Source of the DNA: Phycisphaeraceae bacterium
Lineage (GTDB): Bacteria; Planctomycetota; Phycisphaerae; Phycisphaerales; Phycisphaeraceae
DNA: 9,545 nt
Assembly (NCBI GenBank): GCA_028281215.1
Contig: JANQKH010000589.1
Coordinates: 1 to 9,545, forward strand
Reading direction: 5' to 3'
The notes under the pieces were generated by a model that was not told the DNA's origin, did no database searches, and was given only the letters and a program-made list of their open reading frames with translations. Position numbers and translations under genes: made by a program. Shown here in pieces: positions 4,076 through 9,545 of the stretch (position 1 is its first letter; each line of letters begins with the position of its first letter).

Positions 4076-6308
4076 GGACATGGCCGGAAGTTTTCTCAAC
4101 CGACGTTGCGGGAACCGGCCAGCGCCAGCGTAACCACAATGCGTTGAGCACGACGCTGACCGAACTGAGCGCCATCGCCGCCGCCGCCCACATCGGTTGC
4201 AACAGACCGCATGCGGCGAGCGGGATCAGCACGGTGTTGTAAGCGAACGCCCAAAACAGGCCGCCGCGAATTCGCCGCATCGTGGCCCGGCTCAATTGAA
4301 TCGCACGCGGCAAGGCGGACAGTCGATCCCCTACCAGCACCACGTGGCCCGACTCCTTCGCGATGTCCGTACCCGCACCAATTGCGATGCCGACGTCCGC
4401 GGTGGACAGCGCCGGTGCGTCGTTGATCCCGTCGCCGACCATGGCGACCACATGGCCTTCGCCTTGGAGCTTTTCGACAGTCTGCTTCTTGTCCGCCGGC
4501 TTCACCTCGGCAATGACGGATTCGATGCCCACGCGATTGGCAACATCAAGAGCCGACCGCTCATGGTCCCCGGTCAACAGCACCGGCGTTGTTTTCAGCG
4601 CGATTAACGTATTGATCACCTGATGCGCATCGGGGCGAACGAGATCGCGAATGTCGAACCGCCCGGCGAACTGACGGTCAATGGCCACCGCAACCGTCGA
4701 ACCCAACGCATCGTTCGTCTCAATGTCGTCCGCATCCGACATCGCAACGCCTTGCGTGCCCAACCATGTCAGGCTACCCACCGCCACCGCTTGTCCGTCC
4801 ACTTGCGCCGTGACACCCCCTGCCGTTTCGCTCTTGAACTCGCGCGCATCAAGCAGCGTCACGGCCCGGCCTTTGGCATACGCCACAATTGCGCTGGCCA
4901 ACGGATGTTCACTTGACGATTCCACCGACGCCGCCAGTTGCACGACACGATCGGCATCGAAGGTCAGCGAAACCTCGAAACTGTGCACCGACGGTGTGCC
5001 CATCGTGATGGTGCCCGTCTTGTCCAATACGATGTGCGTGAGTTTGCCTGCCCGTTCAAACGCGGCGGCGTCCTTGATCAAAATGCCTTCCCGCGCGCCG
5101 AGCCCCGTGCCCACCATGATCGCCGCCGGCACGGCCAGCCCCATCGCGCAGGGACACGCTACGATCAGCACGGCAATCATCGCAAACAGGCCGTCCTGCC
5201 AAGGCGCATCGCCCCCGCCGAGAAACCCCCAGCCAAGTAGAGTGACCAACGCGACCAACATCACCGCCTGCACAAACCAACCGGCAACACGATCGGCCAC
5301 ACGCTGCACACGGGCTTTGGAAGTTTGAGCTTCGCGCACCATCTCCACGATCTGGGCGAGCACGGTTTCCTCGCCGACCACTGTCGCGCGGAAACGAAAA
5401 CTGCCCGTCTGGTTCAGCGTGCCGCCGACCACGTCATCACCCGGACCGACACTCACCGGCATCGGTTCGCCGGTCAACATGCTTTGATCGACGGCCGACG
5501 CCCCGGATTCAATGCGGCCGTCCACGGGGATGCGCTGCCCCGGCTTGACAAGAATCACATCGCCGATCACAACCTCCCGCGCGGGAATTGTCTGCTCGCG
5601 GTCTTTGCGGACCACGGTGACCTCGTTCGGTTGCAGGTCCATCAGTTCGGCTACGGCGCCTGCGGCGCTGGACCGCGCGCGGGCTTCGAGCCATTTACCC
5701 AGCGCAATCAACGCGACAATCATCGCCGCCGTTTCAAAGTAAACGTGCAACGCCGCGTCACCCACCGAGGAAGCTGGGGGTGCTAATGAGGCCTGCAACA
5801 AGAGAAACACGCTGTAGGCAAACGCGACCGACGAACCCAACGCCACGAGCGTGTCCATGTCCGGTCGTCGGCGTCGGACGGACCGCCACGCACCGATATA
5901 GAACGGTGACGCCACCCACAATTGAATCGGCATCGCGAGCGCGAACTGAATCCACGCCGACACGCTGGTCTTCCAGGTCATCCCCAATACCAGGCATGGC
6001 ACAGCCAATCCCAATCCAACAATCACGCGCCAGCGCCACTTCGCATCGGGATGATGCACATGTGACATATCGCCTTGTTCATCATGCGCGAGAAGTCGAG
6101 ACGCCTCCGATGCCTCGAATCCGGCATCGCGCACCGCCTGAATGAGCGTGTCAATTGAGCCTTCACCATCCCGCCAGTGCACCGCGGCGTCTTCGGTCGC
6201 GAGATTGACCGACGCCGACGCCACGCCTTCCACGCCGATCAGGGCGCGCTCGACATGACTGACGCACGAGGCGCAGTTCATCCCTTTGATGTTCAGTTTC
6301 GTCGCCAT
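4065..6308 (-). CDS. copA: Cu(I)-exporting P1B-type ATPase
   Basis: This 747-residue inner-membrane pump should expel cytosolic Cu(I) using ATP. One N-terminal heavy-metal domain carries GMNCASC (9-15), which takes Cu(I) from a chaperone. A His-rich linker with MSHVHHP (81-87) precedes the first helix. The actuator motif TGEP is at 279-282 and the transport-site CPC at 385-387. The phosphorylated Asp429 is in DKTGT, the P1B-specific HP is at 468-469, TGDH at 579-582 and GDGIND at 625-630. Near the C-terminus Tyr690-Asn691 and M712-xx-SS716 complete the Cu(I) (P1B-1) transport signature, so Zn/Cd or Cu(II) transport is unlikely. Eight helices are expected and the length is normal for a one-HMA pump. 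The ATG at 6308 is just before the HMA domain. It starts 21 bp after tadC on the same strand, with no visible promoter or Shine-Dalgarno, suggesting cotranscription. No copper regulator or chaperone gene is next to it. Confidence 0.95.
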   Translation of the reverse strand: MATKLNIKGMNCASCVSHVERALIGVEGVASASVNLATEDAAVHWRDGEGSIDTLIQAVRDAGFEASEASRLLAHDEQGDMSHVHHPDAKWRWRVIVGLGLAVPCLVLGMTWKTSVSAWIQFALAMPIQLWVASPFYIGAWRSVRRRRPDMDTLVALGSSVAFAYSVFLLLQASLAPPASSVGDAALHVYFETAAMIVALIALGKWLEARARSSAAGAVAELMDLQPNEVTVVRKDREQTIPAREVVIGDVILVKPGQRIPVDGRIESGASAVDQSMLTGEPMPVSVGPGDDVVGGTLNQTGSFRFRATVVGEETVLAQIVEMVREAQTSKARVQRVADRVAGWFVQAVMLVALVTLLGWGFLGGGDAPWQDGLFAMIAVLIVACPCAMGLAVPAAIMVGTGLGAREGILIKDAAAFERAGKLTHIVLDKTGTITMGTPSVHSFEVSLTFDADRVVQLAASVESSSEHPLASAIVAYAKGRAVTLLDAREFKSETAGGVTAQVDGQAVAVGSLTWLGTQGVAMSDADDIETNDALGSTVAVAIDRQFAGRFDIRDLVRPDAHQVINTLIALKTTPVLLTGDHERSALDVANRVGIESVIAEVKPADKKQTVEKLQGEGHVVAMVGDGINDAPALSTADVGIAIGAGTDIAKESGHVVLVGDRLSALPRAIQLSRATMRRIRGGLFWAFAYNTVLIPLAACGLLQPMWAAAAMALSSVSVVLNALWLRWRWPVPATSVEKTSGHVLSI

Positions 6309-6329
6309 CGCCGGTCATCATAGGCCAAC

Positions 6330-7253
6330 CTAGTAAGGTGAGCCGTCGACAATCCAACTGACAATCAGCGGGCCGAAAAGGGCGAGCACGGCCGCCGCAA
6401 GAATCAACATGGTCGGCAATTGGATGCGCAGGCTTGCCTTGGCGCTGAGCTTTTCGGCGCGCACGCTGCGGTGCATGCGGATCATCTCCGATTGTGTTTT
6501 GAGAATCACCGACAAAGGCGTACCCATCGCTTCCGCCTGGTTGATCGAACCCACGATCGAACGCAGCGTGTCGAGCGGAATGCGGTCCGACATATGCGTC
6601 AGCGCCTCGGCTCTCCGCGTGCCGAATTCAATTTCCGCCATCACCAGCGCCAACTCTTCGTTGAAATCATCGTCCGGCTCATCGCGGATCAACGTATCAA
6701 TCGCTTCGGTAAACGTGCTGCCGGCCTGCATCATCAGGGCGATGAGATCAAGCGTGTAGGGGATTTTCTTGCTGATTCGACTAACCCGCGCGCGCGCTTC
6801 TTCGTTGAGCGTCCACAACGGAATGCAGAATCCCAGAATGAGCATCACACACGACACGAACGGCCCGAACCATTGAAACATCATGCCGCAAATGACAATC
6901 TGCGCGCCGGCTAGCCCGACCCCACTGGCCAAGCACATTGCCAGGAACTCATCAAGGCTGTAGCTGTTGGGGTTGCCGCAGGCATCGAGTTTCGCGGCGA
7001 TCCACTTGCGCATCGCGGGGAACCCCATGCGCTGGGCGATCGCCAGGAACAACTGCATCACCGGCATGAGCAGACTGTGTTCAAACACGGTGTTCGTGCG
7101 CTGCCGACCCATCGCCGCGGCGATCTGCCTGTGAATCGGTGTTTCATTGTCCACAGGAAACCGGAATACCGACCACACAAGCAAGAACACACTCGTGAAG
7201 AGCATCAGGCTGACAACGATTTGGAGCGGATCGATACTCATTTGGACGTTCAT
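6330..7253 (-). CDS. tadC: Tad/Flp pilus platform protein TadC (type II secretion F domain)
   Basis: The protein has 307 residues and sits in the inner membrane. Helices are predicted at about 10-30, 103-124, 128-148 and 279-301. The cytoplasmic T2SSF domain spans about 167-278, opening with IPYTLDLIALMMQAGSTFTEA and closing with GTPLSVILKTQSEMIRMHR (244-262) and RAEKLSAKASLRIQLP. The G-T-P-L...L..Q...MR..R...AE..A.KA pattern is typical of TadC. Together with TadB it forms the platform that couples the TadA motor to pilin extraction and pilus growth. It follows tadB by 16 bp. No Shine-Dalgarno is seen. ATG at 7253 is taken as the start, with ATG at 7241 as an alternative that would remove four residues. 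It is the last recognisable tad gene; the copper ATPase follows at once. The order A-B-C matches tad loci in general. Confidence 0.9.
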   Translation of the reverse strand: MNVQMSIDPLQIVVSLMLFTSVFLLVWSVFRFPVDNETPIHRQIAAAMGRQRTNTVFEHSLLMPVMQLFLAIAQRMGFPAMRKWIAAKLDACGNPNSYSLDEFLAMCLASGVGLAGAQIVICGMMFQWFGPFVSCVMLILGFCIPLWTLNEEARARVSRISKKIPYTLDLIALMMQAGSTFTEAIDTLIRDEPDDDFNEELALVMAEIEFGTRRAEALTHMSDRIPLDTLRSIVGSINQAEAMGTPLSVILKTQSEMIRMHRSVRAEKLSAKASLRIQLPTMLILAAAVLALFGPLIVSWIVDGSPY

Positions 7254-7254
7254 T

Positions 7255-7274
7255 CAAACTCAAGCAAACTCAAA
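7255..7274. repeat. Tandem 10-bp duplication at the tadB-tadC junction
   Basis: CAAACTCAAG is followed directly by CAAACTCAAA, two copies differing in the last base, spanning the tadB stop and most of the 16-bp spacer. ACGTTCAT also occurs on both sides, at 7246-7253 (tadC start) and 7280-7287 (tadB end). The duplication does not alter either reading frame; removing one copy would leave a 6-bp spacer. Confidence 0.7.
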
Positions 7275-8118
7275 TGTCCACGTTCATAATCTTCTTAATC
7301 CAGAAGTACCCGCCGAGAATGATCAGCGAAGCGACCAGTAGCACAACTCGACCGATCGGTTCGGTGAACAACATTTGCACGGCCTTGGGATCGACGACGT
7401 AATAAATCGCAAGCAACCCGAGCGGCGCGAGGGCGATCGCACGGGCCTGGAAACGTCCTTGCGCGGGGATCGCGTCCAGTTTGCCTTCGAGGCGCTGGAT
7501 TTCACGGATGCTTTCCGCGATGCGGTCGAGGCTTTCGCCGGTGTTGCCGCCGCGGATGCGGTGCATCTCGATCGCGGTAAACAACAGGCGGTAATTGCTC
7601 AGGCCGATACGGTTCGATGCGTTGCGCATCGCCTGGTTCAGATCGAGGCCCATGTGGTATTCGCGCAGGAGTTGGGCGAATTCCTGCTTCATCGGGCCGA
7701 CGTGATTCGCGACCAGCAGTTCCATGCTCTGCACCAGTGTCAATCCCGCGCGCACGCCGGACGCCAGCGAGGTGATGCCGTCGACCAGTTGGGTGTTGAG
7801 CTTCTCGAGCCGCTTCTGGAACATGTGTTTGATGATCAGCCACGGCATGAGAAAGCCCACGACCATCGCGGGGATGAACCAGACCACACCGCCGAGCGCG
7901 TAACCGATCAGCCCGACCATGCCGACCGCCACGAGGGTGAGAATCATGGCGTGGCGGGGGTTGGTGTTCATCAGCAGTTGATAGTTGAGTACCTGATCAT
8001 AGTGCCGCTCCTGCTCCACCCACCACCATTGAAACCACGCCCAGCCATAACGCACGAGCAGGTAGACGCTGAGAAACGTCAGCACATAAATCGGGATGGC
8101 GCGGGGGTTCAGGTCCAT
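7270..8118 (-). CDS. tadB: Tad/Flp pilus platform protein TadB (type II secretion F domain)
   Basis: This 282-residue inner-membrane protein has helices at about 8-23, 57-75, 78-97, 226-244 and 256-274. The cytoplasmic T2SSF domain lies at about 104-225. It includes LVDGITSLASGVRAGLTLVQSM (111-132) and RGGNTGESLDRIAESIRE (189-206), the G-x-x-L-x-x-A/I-x-x-S-I-R pattern shared by TadB proteins. It is one half of the platform on which the TadA hexamer acts. An unusual Trp-rich stretch WAWFQWWW (26-33) follows the first helix, probably lying at the membrane surface. The ATG at 8118 is used; it follows tadA by 25 bp with no clear Shine-Dalgarno, so translation may depend on coupling within the operon. 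The TadB assignment over TadC rests on gene order and on the cited patterns. Confidence 0.9.
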   Translation of the reverse strand: MDLNPRAIPIYVLTFLSVYLLVRYGWAWFQWWWVEQERHYDQVLNYQLLMNTNPRHAMILTLVAVGMVGLIGYALGGVVWFIPAMVVGFLMPWLIIKHMFQKRLEKLNTQLVDGITSLASGVRAGLTLVQSMELLVANHVGPMKQEFAQLLREYHMGLDLNQAMRNASNRIGLSNYRLLFTAIEMHRIRGGNTGESLDRIAESIREIQRLEGKLDAIPAQGRFQARAIALAPLGLLAIYYVVDPKAVQMLFTEPIGRVVLLVASLIILGGYFWIKKIMNVDI

Positions 8119-8143
8119 GTTCAGTCAAGTCGGTTCGTACTGC

Positions 8144-9545
8144 TTACAGGAATGCATCCACGGTAATGATGTTCTTTTCGATCATATCCTTGGCGAATGT
8201 CGGGATGTAACCGGTGTGCCGCAACCGCGGTTGATCAGGATCGCGCAAGACGAAAATATCCTCGATGCGAATATTGCCGGACTCGGGGTCGATCTCCGAT
8301 ACCTCGGAAATGTGCGTGACACGCCGACGTCCATCGGCAAATCGCTGCACCTGAATCACCAGGTCCAACGCCGCGGTGATCTGATCACGAATCGCGCGCA
8401 CGGGCATGTCGACCGCCATCAGCACCAGCGTTTCCAGGCGTTTCATCGCGTCGATCGGATCGTTCGAGTGCACGGTCGAAAGCGAACCGTCGTGCCCGGT
8501 GTTCATCGCCTGAAGCATGTCGAGCGCTTCGGCGCCGCGGACTTCGCCCACAATGATCCGGTCCGGCCGCATACGCAGACTATTGCGCACCAGATCGCGA
8601 ATCGTGTATGCGCCCTTACCTTCAATGTTTGCCGGTCGGCCTTCCAGGGATACCACGTGCGGCTGCGGCAGTTTCAACTCCGCCGACTCTTCCACGGTCA
8701 CGATACGCTCACTCGGCCGGGCGTAAGCGCTGATCACATTCAACAACGTGGTTTTGCCGGAGCCTGTGCCGCCGCTGATGACCATGTTTTGCCGCGACAC
8801 CACACAACCCTGAAGGAATGCCGCGCACTGTTGGCTCAACGAACCTCGCTCGATCAGGTCGTCCATCGCAAACGGCACCCAACCGAACTTTCGAATCGTC
8901 AGACAGGGTCCAACCAGCGACAGCGGCGAGATGATCACATTGATACGACTACCGTCATGCAACCGCGCGTCCACCAACGGCGTTGAGGTATCGACGCGTC
9001 GGCCGACTGGTGTGAGAATCCGCTCGATGATGCTCAATAACACCTCATCGGAAAAGAACGACCGCGTGGTTGGTTGAATCACGCCGTTCTTTTCCACATA
9101 GATGTGATCCTTGCCCACGACCATGATTTCGCTGACGTTCGCCATCTCCAACAGGTCCTGCAACGGCCCGAGCCCGAACATCACGTCGTACAGGTCTTTC
9201 GACACCGTGCGCATGACCATGTATTGCGCCAGTCCCTTGGTGATGTTGGGCAGCACCTGTTGGAACAGATCTTCAAACGCCTCTTCCGCGATGGTCAGGT
9301 CTTCGTTGATGCTCGTCGGCTCGAACAGCAGCGGCATCATGTCGACCATGCCGATCGCGATTTCCTCAATGTTGCGGTCGCGCGTCGGATCGGCAAGACG
9401 AAGGTCGGCACTCTTGTACTCGGTCTGGAACTTGCCTTGACATTGCCGAACAACTTCCGCCAGCACCACGCGGTGCAGATTGGTGTGCACCGTGTGCAGG
9501 ATCAGTTCGTTGTCGAGTTGTGGAATGCGCTGGTCGAGCAGTTGC
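8144..9545 (-). CDS. tadA: Tad/Flp pilus assembly ATPase TadA/CpaF (5' end outside window)
   Basis: The frame is open to the window edge, so the gene is partial; at least 466 residues are visible. Residue numbers here count from the GTG at 9490. This type II/IV secretion ATPase forms a cytoplasmic hexamer that powers Flp pilus assembly, and in some relatives retraction. The segment FGLGPLQDLL (105-114) followed by VSEIMVVGKD opens the conserved N-terminal domain. Walker A is GGTGSGKT (240-247), the Asp-box equivalent TVEESAEL (265-272), the Walker B segment IIVGEVRGAE (312-321), and the His box TGHDGSLSTVHSN (331-343). EESAEL has Glu where many relatives have Asp, a conservative change. Between the first helix and the conserved core is an extended acidic, Met-containing region (about 17-62) longer than I expect for TadA. 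The GTG at 9490 is probably not the real start, because the frame upstream (QLLDQRIPQLDNELILHTV) reads like more of the same helix. It leads tadB, tadC and the copper pump. Confidence 0.93.
   Translation of the reverse strand, partial: QLLDQRIPQLDNELILHTVHTNLHRVVLAEVVRQCQGKFQTEYKSADLRLADPTRDRNIEEIAIGMVDMMPLLFEPTSINEDLTIAEEAFEDLFQQVLPNITKGLAQYMVMRTVSKDLYDVMFGLGPLQDLLEMANVSEIMVVGKDHIYVEKNGVIQPTTRSFFSDEVLLSIIERILTPVGRRVDTSTPLVDARLHDGSRINVIISPLSLVGPCLTIRKFGWVPFAMDDLIERGSLSQQCAAFLQGCVVSRQNMVISGGTGSGKTTLLNVISAYARPSERIVTVEESAELKLPQPHVVSLEGRPANIEGKGAYTIRDLVRNSLRMRPDRIIVGEVRGAEALDMLQAMNTGHDGSLSTVHSNDPIDAMKRLETLVLMAVDMPVRAIRDQITAALDLVIQVQRFADGRRRVTHISEVSEIDPESGNIRIEDIFVLRDPDQPRLRHTGYIPTFAKDMIEKNIITVDAFL

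Noticed and set aside
4681..5328. Plus-strand open frame of 215 codons opposite the copper ATPase
   Set aside because: It mirrors the phosphorylation and nucleotide-binding regions of the ATPase. Ser/Thr/Ala/Arg-rich composition and lack of any domain mark it as a shadow.
4065..6308. The ATPase as a CopB-type Cu(II) or a Zn/Cd pump because of its His-rich linker
   Set aside because: The transport motif is CPC, not CPH, and the YN and MxxSS signatures of Cu(I) pumps are present near the C-terminus.
7375..8166. Plus-strand open frame of 263 codons opposite tadB
   Set aside because: It is the antisense shadow of a well-supported membrane protein gene; the translation has only the charged composition typical of such shadows.
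8096..8986. Plus-strand open frame of 296 codons opposite tadA
   Set aside because: It is antisense to the ATPase core with its conserved Walker motifs, and the product is His/Arg/Gln-rich without family features.
9488..9490. GTG at 9490 as the true start of tadA
   Set aside because: The frame stays open to the edge of the window and the upstream residues continue the same helical pattern, so the real start is probably beyond 9545.
1..9545. Mobile elements, CRISPR arrays, tRNA or rRNA genes, toxin-antitoxin or defence systems
   Set aside because: Reading both strands I found no transposase, integrase, terminal repeats, regularly spaced repeats or RNA gene signatures. Coding density and gene content look like ordinary chromosome.

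Overview
The window looks like ordinary chromosome from a GC-rich, Gram-negative (diderm) bacterium. Three things suggest this: an LptF/LptG-type lipopolysaccharide-transport permease, an undecaprenyl-diphosphate synthase, and a Tad (Flp-type) pilus assembly module. A Planctomycetota-type host would fit (dispersed single genes, few Shine-Dalgarno sites, an atypical TadA N-terminus), but that is an inference that the sequence alone cannot settle. No phage, insertion sequence, CRISPR array, tRNA or rRNA is visible.

Left half, about 1-3600. The window opens in the last codons of a plus-strand gene that reads as the C-terminus of NAD(P)H-hydrate epimerase. After a 78-bp gap come a possible 17-codon leader ORF and an overlapping GTG-started LptF/LptG family permease (240-1370). 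Converging on it, with only 5 bp between the stops, is a minus-strand gene for a membrane-anchored C39-like cysteine peptidase (1376-2188). This gene diverges across a 114-bp spacer from uppS (2303-3118), which is followed by a small VOC-fold protein with a good Shine-Dalgarno (3151-3540). A strong hairpin at 3570-3599 closes this block and the minus-strand block that meets it.

Right half, about 3600-9545, is all on the minus strand. In transcription order it holds tadA (5' end outside the window), tadB, tadC and a Cu(I)-type P1B ATPase (copA-like), with gaps of only 25, 16 and 21 bp. After 137 bp, with its own candidate promoter, comes a short glycine-rich RRM RNA-binding protein. TadA is the secretion ATPase and TadB/TadC are the inner-membrane platform; pilin, secretin, prepilin peptidase and TadZ genes must lie elsewhere, probably upstream beyond 9545. 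The tight spacing suggests that the copper pump is transcribed with the tail of the tad operon, although the functions are unrelated.

The least explained items are: the four-helix membrane plus C39 peptidase protein with no transporter or leader-peptide partner; the extended N-terminal region of TadA; the leader ORF and phased TTGACC repeats before the Lpt permease; and a perfect 12-bp palindrome, with repeated half-sites, at the predicted transcription start of the RRM gene. Gene identities are well supported for the conserved families. Regulatory calls are pattern-based and weaker.
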